A stretch of 64,000 nt of DNA from Cyanobacteria bacterium OH_CBrB_359 (GCA_023433065.1 JAEZET010000004.1:868001-932000); one strand, 5' to 3'. Counted from the stretch's first letter, positions 17,297 through 26,826 are shown. Notes: generated by a model from the letters alone, not told the origin. Numbers and translations: made by a program.

Positions 17297-19099
17297 ATGA
17301 AGATTTATTCAGTAAATTATTTATCTGTCTTTAAGTACAGTAGTAATAACCGTAATAATAGTAATATTTACAAATATTTATCGAGGCCGACTTTAGCAGA
17401 TAGTGTTTCTTTTAAAAAACTATCACCTGACTTAAACAAGCAAAAAGAAAAACATTGTTTATATTGTGATTCAATAATATATTCAAAAGAAGAGTTAGAG
17501 CAAATAACAAATGATACATTGAAACTGTCTGGTGATGAGCTGCAAAAAAGCATCCTTTCTTATAAGGATCAAATATGCGTTAGTTCAAATACAAATCTTG
17601 CCAGAAAAAGAAATGAGATAAACCATCAGAAATGTTCATTTTTTGATGATTTAATTCAATATTCAAAAGAATCTCCTGAGAGTGATGCAAAAACACTAAT
17701 ATTAGGAAAACTTAAAAATACAAATTCAAAAAGTTCTTATTCTATTCTTTATGAAAATCTTTCACCCCTTCTGGAAACAATTGAGCATGTTATTCCAGCT
17801 CATACAGGGCATCCGGATGCCCTTGAAAAGTCGAATCAGCATCCTGTTTGTAAAACTTGTAATTTGGATATAAAAAAGGATATGTCTTTTGTTGAGTTTT
17901 ATAAGCTATACCCGGAAATCAAGCAAACAATGCCGATTGATGTTTTTCAAGCAGCAGTTGTGTCCTCATTAAAATTGCTGGCTGATATTCCCTCTGATAA
18001 ATCTATTTCTGAGAGAGTTCAAACCATGATTGTTAGAAAAGAAAATTTAGATAATGAAATTAAATCATATAATGATGATCTGGTTAAACTGACAAATGAA
18101 GTTTTAATAGCTATACAGGCTAAAAGTGCAGTTTCTCCAGATAATCTTATGGAACTGCTCCAATCACAAAGAATAGTATCTTCTATACAGCTTTTATCAG
18201 ATGATGATCTTTTAATTCAATTGCAACAAAAGAGAACTGCTCTAATAAAAACATATTCAAAAATAGCTAAAATTGACGAAATTATGCCTGAAAACGTTTC
18301 TGGTTTTATTCAAGAAGATTCAAAGCCTACTGTTTCTAAAAATGAGTCAATAAAAGAATCTTTGGATGCTATTCTGAATGGAATTAGCAAATCATCACAA
18401 GAAAGAACCTTTTTGGTTTCAAGAGCAGAAGAATTTGCGCTTGAAGTTGATTTATTAACGCAAAAACTTAAAAAACGTTCGGAAGAAATTTCAGCAGATA
18501 TTATTTCGAATAAAGAAAAATTATCGGAATATCAGGGAAAGTGGTCAGAATTGTCTTCTATACCTGAGTTCATTGCTTTATTGAATAAAATGAAATACAA
18601 AACATATATACTCTCCAAACAGGAAATTCTTAAGGTAAAGGATAGTTCTTATAAACGAATAAATGACAGTATACAAAGAATCACGTCAGCTCCTGATAAA
18701 AATAAAAAAACAGGTACAGGAAAAAAACGAGTAGTTTTCGATAAAAAGTCGAGTATTAAACTAAATGAGTATAAAAGCAGAGCTTATGCACTTTCGGCTG
18801 AAGTTGAGGGTCTTAAAGATGACATTGCTAAAAATCAAAAACTTTATAATGAAATAAGGGCTAAATTCCCTGATATTAGCGATTTGCAAGATGAAAAGAA
18901 GAAATTGCTTTTAGCACAAAGTAGTAATCCAACTCAAGATAATAGTTCTGACATACAACAAATCGAAACAAGAATGAAGAAATTGCGGGAATATTCAGCG
19001 TCATCAGGTCTTGATAAAAAAATCTTTAAGTTACAAACAGATATTTATAACCTCGAAAGATTATATGAGAGAATTCAGATAGAACTCCAATCGACTTAG
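17297..19099 (+). CDS. HNH-like zinc protein with coiled coil and VSFKK leader
   Basis: The 600-residue protein begins with a short Asn/Ser/Tyr-rich leader that ends in SVSFKK (36-41), resembling the VSFKG leader of the protein at 12527. A probable HNH fold follows: C54-x2-C57, then E163-H164-V-I-P, N180, H182 and C185-x2-C188-N189 followed by lysines. This order (Cys pair, [DE]H, Asn/His, Cys pair plus Asn) is that of zinc-supported HNH nucleases. There is an unusually long insert of about 105 residues between the first Cys pair and the EHVIP strand. Residues from about 235 to the end are mostly charged heptad-like helix, so a long coiled coil is likely. TATAAT at 17274-17279 may be its -10 box. 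Nuclease activity is inference. Confidence 0.78.
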   Translation: MKIYSVNYLSVFKYSSNNRNNSNIYKYLSRPTLADSVSFKKLSPDLNKQKEKHCLYCDSIIYSKEELEQITNDTLKLSGDELQKSILSYKDQICVSSNTNLARKRNEINHQKCSFFDDLIQYSKESPESDAKTLILGKLKNTNSKSSYSILYENLSPLLETIEHVIPAHTGHPDALEKSNQHPVCKTCNLDIKKDMSFVEFYKLYPEIKQTMPIDVFQAAVVSSLKLLADIPSDKSISERVQTMIVRKENLDNEIKSYNDDLVKLTNEVLIAIQAKSAVSPDNLMELLQSQRIVSSIQLLSDDDLLIQLQQKRTALIKTYSKIAKIDEIMPENVSGFIQEDSKPTVSKNESIKESLDAILNGISKSSQERTFLVSRAEEFALEVDLLTQKLKKRSEEISADIISNKEKLSEYQGKWSELSSIPEFIALLNKMKYKTYILSKQEILKVKDSSYKRINDSIQRITSAPDKNKKTGTGKKRVVFDKKSSIKLNEYKSRAYALSAEVEGLKDDIAKNQKLYNEIRAKFPDISDLQDEKKKLLLAQSSNPTQDNSSDIQQIETRMKKLREYSASSGLDKKIFKLQTDIYNLERLYERIQIELQST

Positions 19100-19191
19100 A
19101 ATCTTACTAATCAGCTTAATTTTTGTTAAAAATTTGTCTTATGTCTTTAAATAAACTAAAATTTTATTATATCTAGTTTATTGAGTATATT

Positions 19192-20748
19192 ATGTCGAAA
19201 TCAAATAAAGTACTAGTCTTAGATGACGAAAAAATTGTCACCTCTACTCTTAAAACTTTACTTAGCTTGGAAGGTTTTAGTAATTCAACGTATTTTAATA
19301 ATCCTAAAGAGGCATTGGAATACTTAAAATTTGATAAACCTGATGTAATTATCTCTGATTTTGTTATGCCAGAGATGAATGGTATAGATTTTTTAATTGA
19401 AGCCAAAAAAATGTACCCCGAGATAAGCATGATTTTGCTTACTGGCTATGCAGACAAGGAAAATGCAATTAAAGCAATAAATGAGGTAGGTTTATATAAA
19501 TATATTGAAAAGCCTTGGGATAATGAAGACTTAATTATCAATATAAAAAATGCAATTGAAAGAAGTCATTTAGTAAGTGAACTTAAAGATAAAATCATTG
19601 AACTGGAAATTGCTAAGTCACAGCTGGAAAAATATTCTAATTCATTGGAAGAAATTGTAGCTCAAAAAACAATCGACTTAATTCAGGCTAATAATAAATT
19701 AAATGCGATTATAAATAATTGTGCTGATGGAATCGTTATATTCAATGAGGCTGGGCTTGTTGAAGATGCTAATCCTGCTTCTGAAAATTTATTTGGACTA
19801 TCTAAAAACCTTCTAAGAGAGAAAAATATTAATGATTTGTTTGTCACTGAAGTAGAAATTAACTTTGATATAATCTTATCAAACAAAAATGAACAATACA
19901 TTAGAGATGTCGAAGTAGTGAATTTCGTAAATGATAAAAGAATACCAATCGAAGCAAGTTTTGCCTATATTATTCCAGATGACAATGATGACTCCGGTTT
20001 ATATGTTTGTGTGATTAGAGATGTGAGTACTCAAAAAGAAATGGAAAGATTAAGGGATGATTTTATCGCAACTTTGACCCATGATTTGAGGACACCATTA
20101 TTGGCTGCAATTCAAACCTTACAGTTTTTCTTAAATGGCTCTTTGGGTGAGCTTCAAGATAAGCAAAAGATGCTTTTAGATACAATGAAGAAGAGCAATC
20201 AGGATATGCTTGGTTTGGTGAATGCTCTTTTAGAAGTATATAAATATGAGTCTGGTAAATTGCAGATTTTAAAATCTAATTTTTTACTTAATGAACTGAT
20301 TAATCAGTGTTATGATGAAATAAAACCATTAGCTATAAATAAAAACATTGAGCTTATTAAAAGTATAGAAAAGACAAATGACGTTGAAATTTTTGCAGAC
20401 AAAAATGAATTAAGACGCGTTATTTTAAATCTTTTGGGAAATGCAATAAATTATACATTTGAAAATGGAAAAGTTGAGCTAATCACATCTTTAAGAGCAA
20501 ATGATGTAATATTCAGCGTAAAAGATGATGGAATTGGAATCGCGAAGTCTGATATTCCTAAAATGTTTAAGAGGTTTTCTCAGGGGACAAGCCAAAAACG
20601 CTCTGCCAGTACAGGATTAGGTTTGTATTTGTCAAAACAGATAATAGAGGCCCATGGTGGCAAAATCTGGCTTGAAAGTGATAAAGGAAAAGGAAGTGAA
20701 TTTTCTTTTCTTCTTACGGATTCTGCAGTTGTAATAAATAGAATTTGA
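19192..20748 (+). CDS. Hybrid sensor: receiver-PAS-histidine kinase
   Basis: The 518 residues are arranged as an N-terminal receiver (D11-D12 acidic pocket, phospho-acceptor D56 in ISDFVMPEMNG, Lys in YIEKPW), a short coiled coil (about 125-165), a PAS domain (about 168-285), and a kinase core. The core has the H-box LTHDLRTP with H297, the N-box NLLGNAINY, G1 DDGIGI and G2 STGLGLYLSK. There is no signal peptide or membrane segment, so it is cytosolic, and its input is either the receiver or the PAS ligand. The LuxR-type regulator follows after 6 bases and is the likely phosphate acceptor. A receiver at the front of the kinase is less common than at the end. Confidence 0.93.
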   Translation: MSKSNKVLVLDDEKIVTSTLKTLLSLEGFSNSTYFNNPKEALEYLKFDKPDVIISDFVMPEMNGIDFLIEAKKMYPEISMILLTGYADKENAIKAINEVGLYKYIEKPWDNEDLIINIKNAIERSHLVSELKDKIIELEIAKSQLEKYSNSLEEIVAQKTIDLIQANNKLNAIINNCADGIVIFNEAGLVEDANPASENLFGLSKNLLREKNINDLFVTEVEINFDIILSNKNEQYIRDVEVVNFVNDKRIPIEASFAYIIPDDNDDSGLYVCVIRDVSTQKEMERLRDDFIATLTHDLRTPLLAAIQTLQFFLNGSLGELQDKQKMLLDTMKKSNQDMLGLVNALLEVYKYESGKLQILKSNFLLNELINQCYDEIKPLAINKNIELIKSIEKTNDVEIFADKNELRRVILNLLGNAINYTFENGKVELITSLRANDVIFSVKDDGIGIAKSDIPKMFKRFSQGTSQKRSASTGLGLYLSKQIIEAHGGKIWLESDKGKGSEFSFLLTDSAVVINRI

Positions 20749-20754
20749 GGGTAT

Positions 20755-21423
20755 ATGAGTAATATCAGAGTTTTATTAGTTGAAGATCATACAATGACAA
20801 GGATAGGTTTGTCGTTAGTTTTGGAAAAAGCAGAAAATATTGAATTGATTGCTGAAGCTGAAGATGGGAAAATCGGTGTTGAAAAAGCCAAATCTCTTAT
20901 TCCTGATGTTATTCTAATGGATATCGGGTTACCTGCGATAGATGGTATTGAAGCAACTAGGTTAGTTAAAAGTGCTAATTTGGATTCCAAAATATTAATA
21001 TTTACTTCTAGAGACTCTGAAGATGATGTGTTTTCTGCCTTAGCAGCCGGGGCAGACGGTTATATAATGAAAGGTGCTACTGAAAATCAGATTATTGCAG
21101 CAATTACTGCCGTTTCAGAAGGTACGGCTTGGTTAGATCCGGCGATAGCAAGACTAGTTCTCTCTAATATTCAACGTCAAAAAAACGTAGTAGTACAAGC
21201 TGATAATTCTATAAAAACTTCAAAAAATACGTTTGGTTTGACAGAAAGAGAACTTGAGGTTTTAGCATTGATTGTTGATGGGCTCTCTAACCCACAGATT
21301 GCAGAAAAATTAGTTATTACAAGAGCTACTGCAAAAGCTCACGTACACAGTATTTTGCAGAAACTATATGTTGCAGACAGAACTCAGGCAGCTGTTTACG
21401 CAATGAGAGAAGGACTTGTTTAA
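20755..21423 (+). CDS. NarL/LuxR-family response regulator
   Basis: The 222-residue regulator has a receiver domain with E10-D11 and the phospho-acceptor D56 (ILMDIGLPAIDG), the conserved Thr/Ser in FTSRDS and the Lys in IMKGA. It ends in a LuxR-type helix-turn-helix (LTERELEVLALIVDGLSN, then ATAKAHVHSILQKL). The C-terminal wording, with DRTQAAVYAMREGLV, resembles cyanobacterial NarL-type regulators. GAGGGT precedes the start. It is between its probable kinase and a lipoprotein gene, 3 bases from the latter, so all three are likely co-transcribed. Confidence 0.94.
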   Translation: MSNIRVLLVEDHTMTRIGLSLVLEKAENIELIAEAEDGKIGVEKAKSLIPDVILMDIGLPAIDGIEATRLVKSANLDSKILIFTSRDSEDDVFSALAAGADGYIMKGATENQIIAAITAVSEGTAWLDPAIARLVLSNIQRQKNVVVQADNSIKTSKNTFGLTERELEVLALIVDGLSNPQIAEKLVITRATAKAHVHSILQKLYVADRTQAAVYAMREGLV

Positions 21424-21426
21424 TAG

Positions 21427-22473
21427 ATGCGGCTCAAATTTAGTTATTTGTCAGTAATAATAACTGTTTGTATTGCTTTGACTTTACCTGCATGTTCACT
21501 TACCTTGATTCCTGAAAAACTAATTCATAATGCGCAATATATAGAAAAAGAAAAATCAGAATTTGATATATTTGGAATTAAAAATTTTTGCAGAGTAAAG
21601 TATAAACATTATACAAGAAATAGATTAGAGAACATTAAGAATAATGCGCCCATAACATATGATGAATATGAGCAAAAAGCTAAAGATATTAAGCGTATTG
21701 ATATTAAGATTCCTGAACCCAAGTATGAACAAGATTCCAAGATTATTGAACTTCCCGAACCAAATCTTAAAGTTATCAAATACAATATTCCGGCAGGAAC
21801 TCGTGATATTAATCTTAATTCCCTAAAAGATGAGAGACGAGTAAATTCTATAGGCGTCGTATCTCCGGATTTTACCAAAATTGTTTATTCAAGCATATAT
21901 TATTACCCTAATCACAATCAGACTTCTTCAGAAATGTATCTTATAAATGTTAACTCATCTGATTCTATTAAAAGTAAACTGAAAAACGCCGCAACTATTC
22001 AGAAGGAGTCTGAACCAATTATTAAATCAGGTATTTCTGATTTGTATCCTACCTCATTCAGAACCCTAGTATTATTAGACTGGTCCTCAGATAGTAAGAG
22101 AATAGCCGTTAAAGAAAAAATTGGTTCTTATACAGATGGAATATGGAAAACGAATCTGCTCGTTTATGACTTTGAATCAAATAAACTTATTACTTTAAAT
22201 AACCTTAGGGATTATATAATCAATTGGTGGAGAGACAATTATCAGATTGATTTAATAGATTATATGTGGGATATTTATCCAGTCGGATGGGATGCCAATA
22301 ACCCTGATAGGATAATTGTTTATGGATTCGCATATACAAAAAATTCTCAGCCAAAGTTTTTGGGAACCTGGAGTATTGATTATAAAAATTCGTCTCCTAA
22401 ATTATTAGCTTTAACAAAAACAGATTTTGAAATTTCGACAAATGGATTATGTTTGAGGTTAATAACTTATTAA
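21427..22473 (+). CDS. Predicted lipoprotein, possible beta-propeller
   Basis: The 348-residue protein starts with a signal peptide whose lipobox is LPAC (Cys at residue 23), so it should be lipid-anchored on the outside of the inner membrane or moved to the outer membrane. The mature part has repeated strands of the kind VSPDFTKIVYSS, LDWSSDSKRIAVKE and GWDANNPDRIIVYG. These recall TolB/WD-like beta-propeller blades (S-x-D-x-x-x-I/L-A/V), but only about three are recognisable. It follows the response regulator by 3 bases and may be an accessory or output of that system. Its end is 2 bases from the convergent hydrolase gene. Function is unknown. Confidence 0.7.
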   Translation: MRLKFSYLSVIITVCIALTLPACSLTLIPEKLIHNAQYIEKEKSEFDIFGIKNFCRVKYKHYTRNRLENIKNNAPITYDEYEQKAKDIKRIDIKIPEPKYEQDSKIIELPEPNLKVIKYNIPAGTRDINLNSLKDERRVNSIGVVSPDFTKIVYSSIYYYPNHNQTSSEMYLINVNSSDSIKSKLKNAATIQKESEPIIKSGISDLYPTSFRTLVLLDWSSDSKRIAVKEKIGSYTDGIWKTNLLVYDFESNKLITLNNLRDYIINWWRDNYQIDLIDYMWDIYPVGWDANNPDRIIVYGFAYTKNSQPKFLGTWSIDYKNSSPKLLALTKTDFEISTNGLCLRLITY

Positions 22474-22475
22474 TT

Positions 22476-23024
22476 TTATTTTATTAATTTTTGGAGCTCT
22501 TTAAATTTCGGATGAGAAGATTTTTTTAAGAGTTCAAATAAAAACATTTCAGTTGATATTATTATTGCCCCATGTTGTTTTAACCTTTCAATCGCAAGGT
22601 TATGCTCTTCTTTGTCTCTTGAAGCACAAGCATCCTTGATAATAAATACCTGATATCCATTCTCTAATAAGTCAAGAGCAGTTTGGAGAACACAAATATG
22701 AGTTTCTATTCCGGTAAGAATTATTTGTGTTTTTTTGTAATTTTTTATTGTAGTGTACAAATTTTCTTCTTCAAGTGCGCTGAAACATTTTTTTTCATAT
22801 ATTTTTGTATTTTCATGTAATTTTGACTTAACTTCATCTATTGTATCCCCGAGACCTTGAGGGTATTGCTCTGTAAGTATTACAGGTATTTCAAGTTCTT
22901 TTGAAATTGTTGCAATTATTTGATTTTTATTAATGATAGACTCAGATTGAACCATTTTCACAAGTTTATCCTGAATATCTATCATCATTATCAGTGATGT
23001 GAGTGGGGTTAATTTATTAGACAT
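22476..23024 (-). CDS. Isochorismatase-family cysteine hydrolase
   Basis: The 182-residue protein has the family's catalytic set: D16 in MMIDIQDK, a Lys near 78 before FSAL, and C111 in GIETHICVLQTA, where the cis-peptide and nucleophile are expected. The wording TEQYPQGLGDT is typical of the YcaC/ISOC1-type subgroup of uncertain substrate rather than of true nicotinamidases. Its start lies inside the end of the upstream TIM-barrel gene (16-base overlap), so the two are translated together. The substrate cannot be predicted. Confidence 0.88.
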   Translation of the reverse strand: MSNKLTPLTSLIMMIDIQDKLVKMVQSESIINKNQIIATISKELEIPVILTEQYPQGLGDTIDEVKSKLHENTKIYEKKCFSALEEENLYTTIKNYKKTQIILTGIETHICVLQTALDLLENGYQVFIIKDACASRDKEEHNLAIERLKQHGAIIISTEMFLFELLKKSSHPKFKELQKLIK

Positions 23025-23803
23025 TTTTTATTTTCCATAAATTTATCAAAAAATTCTATACTTTCATATAGTTCCTCAGTTGAGAATATTTCAAATACGA
23101 AATCAGGATAATTTCCTAATTCTATTATTGCCGTTATTATTTCTTCGAAATTTAAAGTGCCCTTTAAAATGCTGGAATGAGAATCGTCATCCTTGAAGTT
23201 ATTATGCAGGTGCATGTGGGTCAAGTTATGTGAATATTTTTGTATCCATTGTTTAATTTCAATTTCAGAAGCCAAGTTTGCATGACCTACATCGATTGAA
23301 GCCTTAAGATTATTTGAATTTACTCCGTTTACAATATCCAAGATTATTTCAGGTTTTGGCTCAAGCACATTTTCTATAACAGCTGTTATACCTGCGCTTT
23401 CAAAATCTTTTATAAAATTTTGCCAAAAATTAACTGATTTTTCTATGAATTTTTTTTGTGAAATCTTATGTTTCATAGGTTTATACCCTGAGTGAAACAC
23501 AATCGTTTTTGCATTAATTTCTTTAGCTATTTCAAAAGATTGCAAATATCTTTTTTCTGAAATAGCTCTTATTGCTGTATCTTGGCTAGCAATTGTAAGG
23601 TCAAAAAATAATGCATGAAGATTAATGTCATTTTTAAAATCAAGTAGATTATTTTTGAGATTTTCTTTTATTTCTTCAAATTTACTATCTATATTCATGT
23701 AGTCAGGGATTCTGCTTATTTCAATCCCTGTATTTAGTGATTTAGCAATCTTGATTGAATCTGAAATATTTTTTGATATTGATGAGGATATGAATTTTTT
23801 CAT
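23009..23803 (-). CDS. Sugar-phosphate isomerase/epimerase-like TIM barrel
   Basis: The 264-residue protein resembles the xylose-isomerase/AP-endonuclease-2 barrel superfamily. Metal-site wording includes VFHSGYKP, AVIENVLEPKPE, SIDVGHANLA, HMHLHNNFKDDDSHSSI and FVFEIFSTEE, which give the His, Glu, Asp and His ligands in the expected order. No reaction can be assigned, because the superfamily includes isomerases, epimerases and nucleases. The ATG at 23801-23803 has no clear ribosome site. It is the first gene of a two-gene unit with the isochorismatase-like hydrolase. Confidence 0.83.
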   Translation of the reverse strand: MKKFISSSISKNISDSIKIAKSLNTGIEISRIPDYMNIDSKFEEIKENLKNNLLDFKNDINLHALFFDLTIASQDTAIRAISEKRYLQSFEIAKEINAKTIVFHSGYKPMKHKISQKKFIEKSVNFWQNFIKDFESAGITAVIENVLEPKPEIILDIVNGVNSNNLKASIDVGHANLASEIEIKQWIQKYSHNLTHMHLHNNFKDDDSHSSILKGTLNFEEIITAIIELGNYPDFVFEIFSTEELYESIEFFDKFMENKKCLIN

Positions 23804-23926
23804 ATTTTCGGCTTAACTTATACTAGTAACATATTAATAATAATATATTAAATTTAATTATGTAACAATAAGCTAAAATTAAAACCAATGTGATATAAAA
23901 ATTAGAATCAAATAAATTAATGTTTA

Positions 23927-25177
23927 TTAGTCAATGTTAAGAGTTTTTTCTTTGAATTTTGATATTGCATTTTGCATAATTTCATCTAACTTAGCGGTAG
24001 TTAGCTCGTACAGTTCAAGTATTATGCGTTGGGTAGACTTATCGTCGGGATAATTTTCAATTATGTCAATGCTTATTTTTGAGTATCCGGGATATTTAAC
24101 TTTTATAGTTATTTTGTAATCGCTTTTTTCAATTGAAAAAATGCTTTCATCCTCACCAACGTGTTGATAAATTTTAGCTTGAAATAATTTTTCTTCCAAA
24201 ACTGTTTGTAATTGAAAAAAAGTGGGTGTTATTATTTTGTTTACTTTTTTCATAAAAGTTTCTTTAAACATTTTAAAATTTTGTTCTTTAAAATCCGAAG
24301 AGTCTGCCCAACTAATATCTTTTTTGCCTATATTTTCGTCTACAAAAAGTAAAGATGATTTTTTAATTAATGCTTCTGATAAAGTTTTGTTTAAAAGTCT
24401 TTCTACAACATCAAAATCGGACTCTCCTATTTTAATTGCCGCTCCTGATATTGAATAGGCATCCAGAAAACTTTCATTAATTGCTGTATATATTTTCTTT
24501 GCACCTTCATCGTCAGTGTTGTTTAATATAACGTAAAATTTATTATCAGGTGCAAATCCTGCTACATCTGATACTCTAATATGCTTTTTTATTAATGATG
24601 CTAAAAAAGTTGTTGATAATATATTCTTGCAGCATATATCAGCAGATAAAATCATAAAAATAGAGTTTATTTTTTTATCGATAACTTCATTAAATTCGAG
24701 TTTAAAAGCTTTTTCTGTATATTGTTTTGTATAAAATCCCATCTCTCTATCTAAAACATCTAAATGGACAAGAATATTATTTTTTTTATTTAGTTCATTT
24801 AATAGCTGTTTCTTCTTTACCGCCCATATTACTTTCATAAGTATTTGAGCGTCGCCATTTTCTTCACTGATAAAATCCTCTATTCCATAATCAAATGCTT
24901 TACAAATTACATCATTATCAGGGGTTTCCATTAATAAAATTAATGGTGCAAAATTTACGGGTTTATCTTTTAAAATTTCGGATATTATTTCTAAATCTTT
25001 ATTTTTTTCATAATGCAGTATAATAAGGTCGGGATTATTAATATCAAGGTTTTTTAAAGCCTCTTGGTAACTCAGAATACCAATGGAATCTATAGATCTT
25101 AATAGAAGAATTTTAGATGCAAACTTTTCAGCAACTAAATTGTTATCAGAGATAATTATAATGTTATTATCTTGCAA
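23927..25177 (-). CDS. Pseudo-receiver plus degenerate GGDEF protein
   Basis: The 416 residues contain a receiver-like N-terminus (about 4-120) in which the acidic pair is SDN and the phospho-acceptor position is H55 (LIILHYE), so it cannot be phosphorylated normally. A GGDEF-like domain follows (about 138-290): DVLDREMGFYTKQY stands where D-x-L-T-x-L-x-N-R is expected, and GFAPDNKFYVIL stands where GGDEF is expected. The active motif is therefore lost. The remaining C-terminal part (about 310-416) is unfamiliar. The start is TTG at 25177 with AGGAA upstream. It may be a scaffold or nucleotide sensor; cyclic-di-GMP synthesis is unlikely. Confidence 0.78.
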   Translation of the reverse strand: MQDNNIIIISDNNLVAEKFASKILLLRSIDSIGILSYQEALKNLDINNPDLIILHYEKNKDLEIISEILKDKPVNFAPLILLMETPDNDVICKAFDYGIEDFISEENGDAQILMKVIWAVKKKQLLNELNKKNNILVHLDVLDREMGFYTKQYTEKAFKLEFNEVIDKKINSIFMILSADICCKNILSTTFLASLIKKHIRVSDVAGFAPDNKFYVILNNTDDEGAKKIYTAINESFLDAYSISGAAIKIGESDFDVVERLLNKTLSEALIKKSSLLFVDENIGKKDISWADSSDFKEQNFKMFKETFMKKVNKIITPTFFQLQTVLEEKLFQAKIYQHVGEDESIFSIEKSDYKITIKVKYPGYSKISIDIIENYPDDKSTQRIILELYELTTAKLDEIMQNAISKFKEKTLNID

Positions 25178-25257
25178 TTTCTATTCCTAATTCTTATTTA
25201 AAATATCTTATTACATTATATCTTAACTGCCTGATTATGAACATTTTTTAAATTTGT

Positions 25258-26625
25258 TTAAATTATTCTGCTTAAGAATATAGTCACGAGTGAAAAATAA
25301 ACGGCTAGGCCGACAACATCAATAGTTGTTGCGATAACAGGTCCTGACGCTATAGCAGGATCAATTTTAATCTTTTTAAGTATAAAAGGAGTTATTGACC
25401 CAAGAAGAGTCGCCATCGCCATGTTAATTGCCATAGCAGATCCCACAATTATGCCTAATTCTACATTGTGTCTCCACTGCCAGGTCACAGCCATTACCAA
25501 GAGCCCAAACACTGCTCCGATTGCTATTCCGACTCTCAATTCTCTGAATATATGATAGAATGCAGAGCTTAGTGAAATTTGTCCGGTTGAAAGACCTCTT
25601 ACCATTAAAGTTATACTTTGAGTTCCAATGTTTCCTCCTAGGCCTGCAAGTAATGGCATAAATATTGCAATTATTGGAAGAGCATGTAATGTAGCATCGA
25701 ATTTAGCTGCAATATTTACCGCAAAAAATTCACCTACTAATGTTATTAGAAGCCAGGGGGTTCTGGCTCTTATTGCATTAATTGTACTCCCATATATAAT
25801 TTCATCTTCATCTACAATATTAGTTGTGATACCTGATGATGTAAATATTTCGTCAGTTGTTTCTTCTTCGACTATATCTTGAGCATCATCCCAGGTAATC
25901 ATTCCCTTTAATCTGTTATATAAGTCTACAACAGGAAGTGCACTATATTGATATTTCATGAATATGTCGGCAACTGCATCTTGAGGATCATCGATATGTA
26001 GTTTTACAATATCTTTAATCATTATATCTTCGATTCTTGTTTTATAAGGTTTTGTTAATAATGCTCTTAAGCTTACAACCCCAAGTAGATGTTTTTGATT
26101 GTCAATTACATAAAGATAAAATAATTCTACTTTATCTTTTTCAGCCTTTACTTTTATTGATTGCAAGGCATCTTCAATTGTCATGTCCTTATTTAAAGTG
26201 AGAACATTAGGGGTCATTATACCCCCTGCTGTATCTTCTTTATATGTCAAGAGTTCTCTTATTTCAGACGAAATTTTATTAGGAAGCTTTTGTAAGTAAG
26301 ATTCGGTTTCATCCTCTTCCATATCTGCCAGAACGTCAGCTACTTCATCATGAGGCATTTTCATTATAAGTTTGGAAGCATATTCTGCTCCGACTTCTGA
26401 CAAAATTTCTACCTGATATTGCGCTGGTAAATATTCTATTATTTCAGCAGCTTTTTCTTCTTCAATATGTTTAAATGATATTATTCTGGCTTCAGGTTTC
26501 AGTTCTTGTAGTATTTCTGCCAAGTCTGCACTATGATAACCATTAAGAATTTCTCTTAAATGGGAATAATTTTCATCATCAATGGTCTCTTGTATTCTGT
26601 CTGTAATATTTTCTATATTAAGCAT
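25258..26625 (-). CDS. mgtE: Magnesium transporter MgtE
   Basis: MgtE is a magnesium channel gated by intracellular magnesium. The 455 residues show the superhelical N-domain (about 1-130, acidic), two CBS motifs (about 135-255, starting near MTPNVLTLNKDMTIEDAL), a connecting helix, and a C-terminal membrane domain of five helices (from about 285). The membrane domain includes PLLAGLGGNIGTQS and the C-terminal GPVIATTIDVVGLAVYF, which line the pore. AAGGAAG lies just upstream of the ATG, and a TATACA-N17-TATAAT promoter lies a few bases further. The short leader leaves no room for a magnesium riboswitch. Confidence 0.95.
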   Translation of the reverse strand: MLNIENITDRIQETIDDENYSHLREILNGYHSADLAEILQELKPEARIISFKHIEEEKAAEIIEYLPAQYQVEILSEVGAEYASKLIMKMPHDEVADVLADMEEDETESYLQKLPNKISSEIRELLTYKEDTAGGIMTPNVLTLNKDMTIEDALQSIKVKAEKDKVELFYLYVIDNQKHLLGVVSLRALLTKPYKTRIEDIMIKDIVKLHIDDPQDAVADIFMKYQYSALPVVDLYNRLKGMITWDDAQDIVEEETTDEIFTSSGITTNIVDEDEIIYGSTINAIRARTPWLLITLVGEFFAVNIAAKFDATLHALPIIAIFMPLLAGLGGNIGTQSITLMVRGLSTGQISLSSAFYHIFRELRVGIAIGAVFGLLVMAVTWQWRHNVELGIIVGSAMAINMAMATLLGSITPFILKKIKIDPAIASGPVIATTIDVVGLAVYFSLVTIFLSRII

Positions 26626-26647
26626 AGCGCTTCCTTATTTGATAAAA

Positions 26648-26676
26648 ATTATATAATAAACTAACCGCTTTGTATA
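26648..26676 (-). promoter_or_regulatory. Promoter of mgtE
   Basis: On the minus strand, TATACA (26671-26676) and a perfect TATAAT (26648-26653) are spaced by 17 bases. The start of transcription would be near 26641, about 16 bases before the ATG, with the ribosome site AAGGAAG in between. Confidence 0.55.
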
Positions 26677-26826
26677 TGAAGCTTGTAATGATTATTATTT
26701 TCATTCTTAAGAAATGTAACAAAAATTTAAATATAAGGAATTATATACTAAAAATATACTTTATATATATGTAAGACATTTAATTAAAGATTAGCAAACA
26801 CAAATAAACATAAAATTCACATTAAC

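Noticed and set aside
26675..26773. A 32-codon plus-strand frame beginning MKLVMIIIF
   Set aside because: No ribosome site, very AT-rich, no recognisable pattern, and it overlaps the mgtE promoter.
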